Assembly (NCBI GenBank): GCA_002339015.1
Contig: DDJC01000056.1
Location: 2,935-9,288, forward strand
Reading direction: 5' to 3'
Length of the DNA: 6,354 bases
From: Burkholderiales bacterium UBA1834
GTDB taxonomy: Bacteria; Pseudomonadota; Gammaproteobacteria; Burkholderiales; Burkholderiaceae_C
Below, piece by piece: positions 1 through 6,308 of the stretch; position 1 is the stretch's first letter, and each line of letters begins with the position of its first letter. The notes under the pieces are model-generated. The model did no database searches, was not told the origin of the DNA, and worked only from the letters and a program-made list of their open reading frames with translations. Position numbers and translations under genes: made by a program.

Positions 1-44
1 CGGTCAAGGAAGGCGGCGGCAATGGATGAAGCAGGCGATGCGGA

Positions 45-332
45 TCAGCTGCGGAAATCGACCACGTGCACGCAGGCGTCAGGCTGGTGCTTGAAGCGGG
101 CGGCGGTCTCGTCGATCTCGGCCCACTGGTCCATGGCGCGGGAACAGGCGAAGCCGTACTTGGCGCGCACGCGTTCGGAGGCGATCTCCAGCGCCTCCCG
201 GGTGCGGGTGAGGAAATCGGTGAGCGGGTAGTCCGTGCCGGGCACCAGATAGTCCTGCATGACCAGCGACGGTGAATAGCAGGTGCTGTCGCTGCCATCG
301 GGCCAGCGCACCTTGAAGAGCATTTCAGGCAT
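45..332 (-). CDS. MSMEG_0570-family nitrogen starvation response protein
   Basis: This 95-residue protein opens with MPEMLFKVRWPDGS, followed by a YSPS segment and a long central helix-like stretch, the usual look of the small MSMEG_0570 family. That family occurs almost only in Nit1C clusters and has no known biochemical activity; it is probably the gene called nitG in Pseudomonas fluorescens. No signal peptide or membrane segment is visible, so it should be cytoplasmic. The ATG at 332 is preceded by AGGAG (340-344) seven bases away. A second ATG at codon 4 is less likely because the family begins MPEM. The start overlaps the end of the glycosyltransferase gene by 8 bases, so the two are probably translationally coupled. 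A single conserved domain fills the protein. Family assignment is fairly sure; function is unknown. Confidence 0.85.
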   Translation of the reverse strand: MPEMLFKVRWPDGSDSTCYSPSLVMQDYLVPGTDYPLTDFLTRTREALEIASERVRAKYGFACSRAMDQWAEIDETAARFKHQPDACVHVVDFRS

Positions 333-1668
333 GGAGGGGCTCCTGCAGGAAAGGTGAAGTGAAAGCTATGGTTGAGGGAACGCCGCGGCCCTCGCGGTAA
401 TGCCGCTCATGCAGCTCGGCGCTGCGTGACCAGGCGAAGCGGGCGCAGACACCGGGTGCCGCTTCGAGCACGGGCGCGCGGGCATCGGCCCGCAGACTCA
501 GGCGCAGTGCGCGGGCCAGGTCGGCCACGCTGAGCGGATCGGCCCACAGGGCTTCGTGCTCGGCCAGGTGATCGGTGAAGGGGCGGATGCGCGAGACGAT
601 GGCCGGCGTGCCGCAGGCCAGGGCTTCGAGCACGACCAGACCGAAGCCTTCGCGCAGCGAGGGCATGACCAGTGCGGTGGCGCGACGGTACAGGGCAGGC
701 AAGGCCTTGTCGGGCAGGGGGCCGGTCAGGTGCACGCGGGCTCGGGTGGCCTGGGGCAATGATGCAAGCGTGGCGTGGAAGCGGGCGGCATAGGCGTCGT
801 GGTCGAGCAGGCTGGCACCGCCGGCGATCACGAGGCGGGCATCGGGCTGCACAGGCAAATGGTCGTCATGGGTTTCGTGGAGATCACGGGCAGGGCTTCC
901 GCCCAGTCGGATGCCACACTGCACGGCTGCAAACGCGCGCAGCAGACGTTCGGGGTTCTTGCGCGCCTCGATGCCGCCCACGGACAGCCACAGCGGGCCG
1001 GTGTGGCTTGGGTCCAGACCCAGGGCGTGCCACTGCGCAGCGTCCTGGGCCGCCTGCATCGGGTCACCGCTGGCGGGCGTGAAGCGCGTCGTGTCCACGC
1101 CGTTGGGCACCAGGCCCGCATCGCGCTGCCACTGCGTCTTCAGCACGCCCTGCCACAAGGGGCTCACGCACAGCAGGCGGCTGGCATCGCGCACACCCCG
1201 CGCCTGCCAGGCGGTCAACACCGGGTCGTCGAAGGTGTCCAGGTGATGCACGGTTCGAGTGAAGCCGGCAATGCGCCCGTCGGCGCGCAGACGGGCCAGG
1301 GCGTTGGCGGTGATGCTGTCCTGAGAGTGCAGCACGTCGAAGCGGTCCAGGTCCGGCAGATCGCGCAGGTGGCGGGCGACCGCGTCGATGCGGCTGGCCA
1401 CCATCGCCGCGAGGGGCGACAAGGGCTGGCCTTGCTCGGCTGCATCGTCATGGCACGCCGGTGGCACCAGCTTGCCATTCGGTGAGGGCAGCGTGGCCAG
1501 GCTCAAGGCCGCGCGTGTCTCGCGAAAGAGGCGCTGCCCTTTGGCGGCCGGTGCGATCAGGGTGACCTGGTGTCCGCGTCCGCACAGCGCATCGGCCAGC
1601 GCCAGGGTGTGCACCACGCCGCCGCGCGGGTTCAGCGAGTGCATGAGCAAGGCAATGCGAAGGCTCAT
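325..1668 (-). CDS. MSMEG_0565-family GT4-like glycosyltransferase
   Basis: This 447-residue protein is a GT-B fold glycosyltransferase expected to move a sugar from a nucleotide-sugar donor to an unknown acceptor. The N-terminal domain begins MSLRIALLMHSLNPRGG, with the GGVVH acceptor-side loop at about 16-20. The C-terminal donor domain starts near SVGGIEARKN (229-238), continues through PDARLVIAGGASLLDH (275-290), and carries the EX7E motif in REGFGLVVLEALACGTP, with glutamates E340 and E348. No signal peptide or membrane helix is seen. Residues about 251-274 look like an insertion before the PDARLVIAGG strand. The start at 1668 matches where homology begins, with AGGG (1676-1679) seven bases upstream; the frame stays open to an ATG at 1818, but that part overlaps the preceding gene and is not protein-like. 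The gene follows the AIR-synthase-like gene after 55 bases and overlaps the next gene by 8. Its presence suggests that the cluster makes or modifies a glycosylated small molecule, which is inference. Confidence 0.9.
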   Translation of the reverse strand: MSLRIALLMHSLNPRGGVVHTLALADALCGRGHQVTLIAPAAKGQRLFRETRAALSLATLPSPNGKLVPPACHDDAAEQGQPLSPLAAMVASRIDAVARHLRDLPDLDRFDVLHSQDSITANALARLRADGRIAGFTRTVHHLDTFDDPVLTAWQARGVRDASRLLCVSPLWQGVLKTQWQRDAGLVPNGVDTTRFTPASGDPMQAAQDAAQWHALGLDPSHTGPLWLSVGGIEARKNPERLLRAFAAVQCGIRLGGSPARDLHETHDDHLPVQPDARLVIAGGASLLDHDAYAARFHATLASLPQATRARVHLTGPLPDKALPALYRRATALVMPSLREGFGLVVLEALACGTPAIVSRIRPFTDHLAEHEALWADPLSVADLARALRLSLRADARAPVLEAAPGVCARFAWSRSAELHERHYREGRGVPSTIAFTSPFLQEPLHA

Positions 1669-1723
1669 GGCGCCACCCTGCATGCCCGTTCCAGGATCCG
1701 CGCCTGGAAGCTGTCCTGCGCAC

Positions 1724-2779
1724 TCATGCAGCCTCCCGCTTGAACGTTTCGCGGGCCCGGGCCCCGATGAAGTCGTGCGCGGCCAGGTCCCACAGCAACG
1801 CCTTGCCGCCCCCGGCATCGCGCAGCCAGCATTGCGGCTGCGCGGTGATCTCGCCGATGGCCTCGCAGGCGATGCCGCGCCCCTGAAAGCGCTTTCGTGT
1901 CTCGGTCACATTGGAAGGCGCCACGGACAGCAGGTAGCCATAGCTCGGAAAGGCCGTGAGCCAGCGCAGCGCGTGGGCATGACAGGCATCCCCGGGCGCA
2001 AAGCCCGATGGGCAGGGGATGCGGTCCACGTCGATCACGGCGCCCACGCGCGAACACTCCAGCAGCATCAGCGCCGTGCCCAGGCAGCCGGCCATGCTGA
2101 TGTCCTTGGCGGCGCGGCACAGGCCGGCCTCGGCCAGCTCGGGCAGCAGGGCCAGGTCGGCGCGCAGACGCTCGGCCGGCGTGGTGGTGGAGGCGTTCCA
2201 GAAGGGATAGGGCTCTTCCCAGCGGCCACGCAGGTCCACGGCCATCAGCAGTTGCTCGCCAGGACGGGCCGCGAAGCTGGAAAGCAGGCGCTTTGCGCGC
2301 CCCAGCACGGCCACGGCCAGTTGCCCGCGTGCCGCACGGTGATTGCTGTGTCCGCCCACGATGGGCACGCCATAGGCGGCCGAGGCGGCGGCCATGCCCT
2401 GCAGGATGGGCTCGGCCTGGCCGGCGCCATCGCTCCACAGCGCATCGACCACGGCGATGGGGCGACCGCCCATGGCCGCGATGTCGCTCAGGTTGACCAT
2501 GATGGCGCTATAGCCCGCGAACCAAGGCATGCGCGCGACGAAATCGTCGACCAGCCCCTCGATGGCCAGCAGCAGGTGACCATCGCCCTGCGCATCGGGG
2601 ATGGCAGCGCAGTCGTCGCCCAGCAGCACGCCGTCTTCCGAGGACAGGGTGGTATCGGCCAGGCCACCGGGCAGGGCACGGGCCAGCACGCCCACCGCAT
2701 CGGCGATGTCACGCTTGTGCTCGAAGCCCCGGCTGGCGCGCAGGGCCACGACCAGCTCGTTGAGATCGAAGGCGCTCAT
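1724..2779 (-). CDS. AIR synthase-related (PurM superfamily) protein, Sll0787 family
   Basis: This 351-residue protein belongs to the PurM/AIR synthase superfamily, whose members (PurM, PurL, ThiL, HypE, SelD) bind ATP and activate amide, phosphate or related oxygens. Visible signatures are GDDCAAI (54-60), the metal and nucleotide segment VNLSDIAAMGGRP (95-107), GGHSNH (142-147) and KDISMAG (225-231), which aligns with the PurM C-domain motif KDISDGG; FPSYGYLLSV (277-286) matches the later glycine-rich strand. It is not expected to be the housekeeping PurM, since it sits inside a Nit1C cluster and resembles Sll0787; it is probably nitF in Pseudomonas fluorescens naming. The ATG at 2779 shares ATGA with the stop of the acetyltransferase gene and has GGGAGG (2786-2791) six bases upstream. 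The frame is open back to 3076, but that part is shadow of the acetyltransferase gene. Substrate is unknown. Confidence 0.9.
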   Translation of the reverse strand: MSAFDLNELVVALRASRGFEHKRDIADAVGVLARALPGGLADTTLSSEDGVLLGDDCAAIPDAQGDGHLLLAIEGLVDDFVARMPWFAGYSAIMVNLSDIAAMGGRPIAVVDALWSDGAGQAEPILQGMAAASAAYGVPIVGGHSNHRAARGQLAVAVLGRAKRLLSSFAARPGEQLLMAVDLRGRWEEPYPFWNASTTTPAERLRADLALLPELAEAGLCRAAKDISMAGCLGTALMLLECSRVGAVIDVDRIPCPSGFAPGDACHAHALRWLTAFPSYGYLLSVAPSNVTETRKRFQGRGIACEAIGEITAQPQCWLRDAGGGKALLWDLAAHDFIGARARETFKREAA

Positions 2780-3393
2780 GAACGGCCTCCCTTGGCGGAT
2801 GACAAGGTCAGGTAGCCCCACTCGGGCTGAGTGCAAGGCGGGTAGTGCGGCAGGCTCGCCTGCATCAGGCCATGTGTGCGGCCATGCAGCAGCACCTCGC
2901 GTTGCAGCTGCCAGTGCAGGCGCTGGAACAAGGGGACGTTCTGCGCCTGCACATGGGCCCAGAATGCCTGCGCGCCTTGCGCATGGGCCATGCCCACGGC
3001 CAGGCGGATCAAGGTGGCCCCCAGGCGCCCATGGTGGCGAAACGACGGGTGCACTGCGAGACGCGAGCCCCACCACACGCCCGGCTCGGCCTGGTGGATG
3101 CGCACGGTGCCCACGACCTGGTCCGTCTCACCGGCCACGCAGGCACAGGCCACGAGCAGGGTGGCCTGCGGATCGATGGCATCCCGGTCGTCGCCCACGA
3201 ACACACCCTGCTCCATGCAGAACACGGCCCGTCGCAGCGCGTGGGCCTCACGCCGCTCCCAGGCCTGCGTGGCCTGCTTGACGCGAAAGGCCGTGGGCAC
3301 AAAGGCGGCGGGCAGGTCGCAGAAATCGTCTGCGTGCCAGGCAGGTGCAGCTGGTGCCGTGTCGATCAGGGTGGTCGTGCTGGAGAGGGTCAT
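2776..3393 (-). CDS. MSMEG_0567/Sll0786-family GNAT N-acetyltransferase
   Basis: This 205-residue protein is a GNAT-fold enzyme expected to transfer an acetyl group from acetyl-CoA to an amine on an unknown acceptor. After a variable N-terminus of about 35 residues, the fold runs through EAHALRRAVFCMEQGVF (49-65), the strand QVVGTVRIH (92-100), and motif A at SRLAVHPSFRHHGRLGATLI (110-129). There the R119-H-H-G122-R-L-G125-A sequence is the CoA pyrophosphate-binding loop. NVPLFQRLHW (152-161) matches motif B. The start at 3393 is chosen over an ATG at 3423 because GGAG (3399-3402) lies five bases upstream of it, whereas 3423 has no ribosome-binding site. The gene begins 46 bases after the radical SAM stop and ends in an ATGA overlap with the AIR-synthase-like gene. 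My recollection is that MSMEG_0567 of mycobacteria joins both activities in one chain, which would fit a close partnership. Probably nitE. Confidence 0.9.
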   Translation of the reverse strand: MTLSSTTTLIDTAPAAPAWHADDFCDLPAAFVPTAFRVKQATQAWERREAHALRRAVFCMEQGVFVGDDRDAIDPQATLLVACACVAGETDQVVGTVRIHQAEPGVWWGSRLAVHPSFRHHGRLGATLIRLAVGMAHAQGAQAFWAHVQAQNVPLFQRLHWQLQREVLLHGRTHGLMQASLPHYPPCTQPEWGYLTLSSAKGGRS

Positions 3394-3398
3394 GGCTG

Positions 3399-3402
3399 CT
3401 CC
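3399..3402 (-). promoter_or_regulatory. Ribosome-binding site of the GNAT gene
   Basis: GGAG lies five bases before the ATG at 3393. The alternative ATG at 3423 has no purine-rich stretch at a suitable distance. Confidence 0.65.
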
Positions 3403-3439
3403 GTGGTGCAAGTCCTGGTGCATGCGCGGCGCATGAGGC

Positions 3440-4648
3440 TCAGGCCTCGAACATCGACAGCGACGAGCAGGCGCCGCACTTGCCGCAGCCCGCCTTGATG
3501 TCGGACGAACGCAGGCCCGCCGCGGCCACCATCACGCCCAGCGGCTCCAGCACCGAGCGCATGAAGGCCGGATCCGGCGCAGGGTGGCCTTCGAGTGGCG
3601 TGCCGCTGATGGGCACGAAGGGCACGACGAAGGGATACACACCCAGATCCAGCAGGCGGCGGCTCATGTCCAGGATGGCCTCGCGCGTGTCGCCCAGCCC
3701 GGCCAGGATGTAGGTGCTGACCTGACCCCGCCCGAACACCTTGACGGCCGCCTCGAAGGCACTGAAGTAGCGCGACAAGGGCACACTGGCCTTGCCCGGC
3801 ATGATGCGCTGGCGCACCTCGGCCGTGACGGCCTCCAGGTGCATGCCCAGGGTGTCGACACCGGCTTCGCGCATGCGCATGAACCAGGCATCGTCGTCCG
3901 GCGGTTCGCACTGGGCCTGGATGGGCAGGTCCACGGCGGCCTTGATGGCGCGGGCGCCGTCGGTCAGGATCGCCGCGCCCCGGTCGGACGTGGGCGGCGT
4001 GCCGGTGGTCAGCACCATGTGCTTGACGCCATCGAGCGCGACCGCGGCGCACGCCACCTCAGCCAGTTGCTCCGGCGTCTTGCGCGCGATGGTGCGCCCC
4101 GCCGCCAGCGACTGGCCGATCGAGCAGAACTGGCAGGTCTTGCGTCGGCTGTCGTAGCGGATGCAGGTCTGCAGCACCGTGGTGGCCAGCACGTCGCGGC
4201 CATGCAGCGTGGCGATGTGCGAATAGGGGATGCCGTCGGCGGTGCTGCGCGCGTAGAAGCGTGGCGTCTTCGGAAACTCGATGCGCGCGATGGGGATGCT
4301 GGCGTGGCGCAGCACGCTGGTGCCGTCCGCGCCCGGGGCCTCGGCCACGAAGGGCGAATCCCAGGCAGGCGCGGTGTGCACGGGCACCATCACCGTCACG
4401 CCGTCGATGGTGACGGCCTTGTGGTCCGAGGGGCCTGCGCCGCCACGGCGGCTGGCCAGGCCAGCGCCAGGATCGACCAGGCGCAGGCCACGCGATTGCA
4501 GCTCGGTCATCAGGCGGCGGGCTTCGGCCGAAGGCGCCTGGCCATGGATGGCCGGTGCAGCAGACGGCGGCGGCGCTTGCACCGATGACGACGGCGCCAC
4601 CGCCGCCTCGTCAAGCGACGCGGGCAAGAGGGCTTCGCTCAGGCTCAT
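3440..4648 (-). CDS. MSMEG_0568-family radical SAM protein
   Basis: This 402-residue protein is assigned to the radical SAM superfamily, which uses a 4Fe-4S cluster and S-adenosylmethionine for radical chemistry. The candidate cluster-binding cysteines are C162, C172 and C175, spaced CX9CX2C in TCIRYDSRRKTCQFCSIGQ, unlike the usual CX3CX2C; the CxFC ending is typical. Downstream strands include VKHMVLTTGTPP (208-219), LPIQAQCEPP (241-250), VDTLGMHLEAV (264-274) and STYILAGLGD (311-320), fitting a BioB/lipoyl-synthase-like barrel. A C-terminal GCGKCGACSS (387-396) gives a second CX2CX2C cluster with C388, C391 and C394. Residues about 10-42 are a low-complexity Ala/Pro/Ser linker. The start at 4648 has GGGAG (4657-4661) eight bases upstream and overlaps the nitrilase gene by 38 bases; an ATG at 4696 gives only a basic, unlikely extension. 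It corresponds to Sll0785 and probably nitD. Substrate is unknown. Confidence 0.92.
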   Translation of the reverse strand: MSLSEALLPASLDEAAVAPSSSVQAPPPSAAPAIHGQAPSAEARRLMTELQSRGLRLVDPGAGLASRRGGAGPSDHKAVTIDGVTVMVPVHTAPAWDSPFVAEAPGADGTSVLRHASIPIARIEFPKTPRFYARSTADGIPYSHIATLHGRDVLATTVLQTCIRYDSRRKTCQFCSIGQSLAAGRTIARKTPEQLAEVACAAVALDGVKHMVLTTGTPPTSDRGAAILTDGARAIKAAVDLPIQAQCEPPDDDAWFMRMREAGVDTLGMHLEAVTAEVRQRIMPGKASVPLSRYFSAFEAAVKVFGRGQVSTYILAGLGDTREAILDMSRRLLDLGVYPFVVPFVPISGTPLEGHPAPDPAFMRSVLEPLGVMVAAAGLRSSDIKAGCGKCGACSSLSMFEA

Positions 4649-5654
4649 GGCTGACACTCCCGAAGGTTGGGGTGGCCGACGTCGCGGTCGGTGCATCGGT
4701 GGATGAACGGGTGGCGATGGCGCTCACGCCCCCGCGCACGGGTGCGGTCTCGCGGCCATCCATCACCAGGCTGAGCAGCTCTGGCCGTGCGTAGTGGCCC
4801 ACCGAATCCATCATGCGTTTGCGCTTGGTGATCAGGCTCATGTCCAGATCGGCGATCACCATGCCTTCACCCTCCTTCAAGGGCGGGGCCAGGTGCACGC
4901 CCTCGGGCGAGACGATGGCCGTGCAGCAGCCGCCGCGCAGCGCCTTCTGCAGCCCGGCATCCGGCGTGAGCGACTGGATCTGCGCGTCCGTGAGCCAGCC
5001 CGTGCTGTTGATCACGAAGCAGCCCGATTCCAGCGCGTGATGGCGGATCGTCACCTCCATCTGGTCGGCGAAGATCGGCCCCACCAGCGAGCCTGGGAAC
5101 TGCGCACAGTGGACTTCTTCGTGGCCCGCCATCAGCGCGTAGCGCGCCAGCGGGTTGTAGTGCTCCCAGCAGGCCAGCGCGCCCACGCGGCCTACCGCGG
5201 TGTCCACCACCTTGAGCCCACTGCCATCGCCCTGCCCCCACACCATGCGCTCATGGAAGGTGGGCGTGATCTTGCGGCGCTTGAGCACCAGGGTGCCGTC
5301 GGCATCGAAGACCAGCTGGGTGTTGTAGAGGGTGCCGTGGTCGCGCTCGTTGACGCCCAGCACCACGACGATGCCGTGGGCCCGGGCCTGCTGTGCCACC
5401 GCGTCGGTCACGGGGCCAGGCACCACCACCGCGTGCTCGTACAGCTTCATGTGCTCGGGGCCACTGGCCACGGGCGGGCGGATGAACGAGAAGTAGGGGT
5501 AGTAGGGCACGAAGGTCTCGGGAAAGACCACGATCTGCGCGCCCTGGCGGGCCGCCTGATCGATGGCCTCGCAGACCTTGTGCAGCGTGCCTTCGGCCTC
5601 GCCCAGCACGGGCGAGATCTGCACGGCCGCCGCCTTGATGATGCGTGTGTTCAT
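4611..5654 (-). CDS. nitC: Nitrilase of the Nit1C cluster (Sll0784 family)
   Basis: This 347-residue carbon-nitrogen hydrolase is expected to convert a nitrile, or cyanide, to the acid and ammonia in the cytoplasm. The catalytic residues are in place: E46 in VVFPETFVPYYPY, K128 in LKRRKITPT, E135 in FHERMVWG and nucleophile C162 in ALACWEHYNPLA. The YYPYFSF stretch after E46 and the CWEHYNPL box are typical of true nitrilases rather than amidases. The conserved C-terminal block DSVGHYARPELL (283-294) is followed by a variable tail rich in Ser, Thr, Ala and Pro (about 301-347) that overlaps the radical SAM gene by 38 bases. The start at 5654 matches the family start and has GAGG eight bases upstream. 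It follows the first gene after 42 bases. Homologues are Sll0784 of Synechocystis and NitC of Pseudomonas fluorescens NCIMB 11764, the latter needed for growth on cyanide. The physiological substrate here is not shown by sequence alone. Confidence 0.95.
   Translation of the reverse strand: MNTRIIKAAAVQISPVLGEAEGTLHKVCEAIDQAARQGAQIVVFPETFVPYYPYFSFIRPPVASGPEHMKLYEHAVVVPGPVTDAVAQQARAHGIVVVLGVNERDHGTLYNTQLVFDADGTLVLKRRKITPTFHERMVWGQGDGSGLKVVDTAVGRVGALACWEHYNPLARYALMAGHEEVHCAQFPGSLVGPIFADQMEVTIRHHALESGCFVINSTGWLTDAQIQSLTPDAGLQKALRGGCCTAIVSPEGVHLAPPLKEGEGMVIADLDMSLITKRKRMMDSVGHYARPELLSLVMDGRETAPVRGGVSAIATRSSTDAPTATSATPTFGSVSHEPERSPLARVA
4657..4661 (-). promoter_or_regulatory. Ribosome-binding site of the radical SAM gene
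   Basis: GGGAG lies eight bases before the ATG at 4648, inside the end of the nitrilase gene. It supports this start over the upstream ATG at 4696. Confidence 0.65.
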
Positions 5655-5696
5655 GAAGATGACCTCGCGGTGGCGTTTGAACGCCGATGCCGGCGC

Positions 5697-6179
5697 TCAG
5701 AGCGTCCAGGTGTCCAGGATGAAGGCGTTGGACTTGCGGTGCAGCAGGATGATGTCCAGCACATCCAGCGGGTTGATGGGCCTGATGCCTTCGATCAGCG
5801 AGCCTTCGCCATGGCCGTACAGGGCCTGCAGCGCGAAGCGGCAGGCGTAGACCTTGCCGCCCTCTTCGATGAACTTGGCGATCTGCTTGTTGAAATTCTG
5901 GTGGCCCGGAAAGGCCTCGTCGCCCAGCGTCGGAAAACCGCGCTTGACGCCCAGCGTGACACCGGGGCCATACAGCAGGATGGAGGTCTCGAAGCCCTTG
6001 CGCTGCAGGCGCGTGGCCTGCAGCAGGTTGACGAAGCCGATCGAGCCTTCGAAGGCCACCGTGTGGAAGGTGACCAGGGCCTTCTCGCCCTTCTCGGCCT
6101 TCACGTCTTCGAAGACCTTCTCTTCATAGTCGACCAGGTGTTCGCCGATCTGGTTGGGGGCTTTGGTGACAGCAGGCAT
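5697..6179 (-). CDS. MSMEG_0572/Sll0783-family nitrogen starvation response protein
   Basis: This 160-residue soluble protein is the first gene of the operon. It matches the Sll0783/MSMEG_0572 family, which is induced by nitrogen starvation in Synechocystis; loss of sll0783 there was reported to impair PHB accumulation. It is probably nitB in Pseudomonas fluorescens. Features seen are ALVTFHTVAFEGSIGFVN (34-51), a YGPGVTLGVKRGFP stretch (70-83), EEGGKVYACRFALQALYG (105-122) with a single conserved-looking cysteine C113, and a C-terminal LLHRKSNAFILDTW (145-158). The alternating strands and helices with a central cysteine recall the DsrE/DsrF fold, an inference. The ATG at 6179 is chosen because GGAG (6186-6189) lies six bases upstream and the family-like sequence starts there. 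The frame is open to an ATG at 6302, but that would translate the promoter region. Molecular function is unknown. Confidence 0.9.
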   Translation of the reverse strand: MPAVTKAPNQIGEHLVDYEEKVFEDVKAEKGEKALVTFHTVAFEGSIGFVNLLQATRLQRKGFETSILLYGPGVTLGVKRGFPTLGDEAFPGHQNFNKQIAKFIEEGGKVYACRFALQALYGHGEGSLIEGIRPINPLDVLDIILLHRKSNAFILDTWTL

Positions 6180-6185
6180 GGTGTG

Positions 6186-6189
6186 CTCC
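6186..6189 (-). promoter_or_regulatory. Ribosome-binding site of the first gene
   Basis: GGAG lies six bases before the ATG at 6179 and decides for this start over the in-frame ATG at 6302, whose extra 41 codons would run through the putative promoter. Confidence 0.7.
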
Positions 6190-6237
6190 AGCGATGGGGG
6201 GATGGATGGGAGGGGATGCGCGCGCTGATCACCTTCG

Positions 6238-6253
6238 TGCACAGGCCATGCCA
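6238..6253 (-). promoter_or_regulatory. Putative sigma-54 (-24/-12) promoter of the nit operon
   Basis: Read on the minus strand the sequence is TGGCATGGCCTGTGCA. The sigma-54 consensus is TGGCACG, four bases, then TTGCA/T; this site has the invariant GG and GC at exact spacing and differs at two positions only (C to T in the -24 box, the first T to G in the -12 box). Transcription would begin near 6227, giving a leader of about 48 bases before the ATG at 6179. A sigma-54 promoter suits a nitrogen-controlled operon and would need an enhancer-binding activator, which is not in the window. No convincing sigma-70 promoter was noticed. It is a sequence match only, without experimental support. 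Confidence 0.55.
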
Positions 6254-6269
6254 TCAAGGCCGCTCGATG

Positions 6270-6289
6270 TGCGATCAAGATGCGATCAA
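6270..6289. repeat. Tandem TGCGATCAA words, possible activator site
   Basis: TGCGATCAA occurs twice on the plus strand (6270-6278 and 6281-6289), eleven bases apart, so both copies face nearly the same side of the helix. They lie 17 bases upstream of the putative -24 box, centred about 53 bases upstream of the predicted start. The placement could suit a regulator, though sigma-54 activators often bind further away. Confidence 0.4.
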
Positions 6290-6308
6290 TGGATGTCGCC
6301 ATGGGGAA

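Noticed and set aside
1665..2438. Minus-strand open frame of 257 codons
   Set aside because: It is out of frame with the PurM-like gene and very rich in Arg, Gly and Ala, with no motif.
1388..2815. Plus-strand open frame of 475 codons
   Set aside because: It is antisense to the PurM-like gene and part of the glycosyltransferase gene, with low-complexity Gly, Gln and Ala content and no domain.
3584..4588. Plus-strand open frame of 334 codons
   Set aside because: It is the complement of the radical SAM gene, whose minus-strand product has clear motifs, whereas this product has none.
6180..6302. Longer start for the first gene
   Set aside because: The 41 extra codons show no family resemblance and would cover the putative promoter and its leader; the ATG at 6179 has a good ribosome-binding site.
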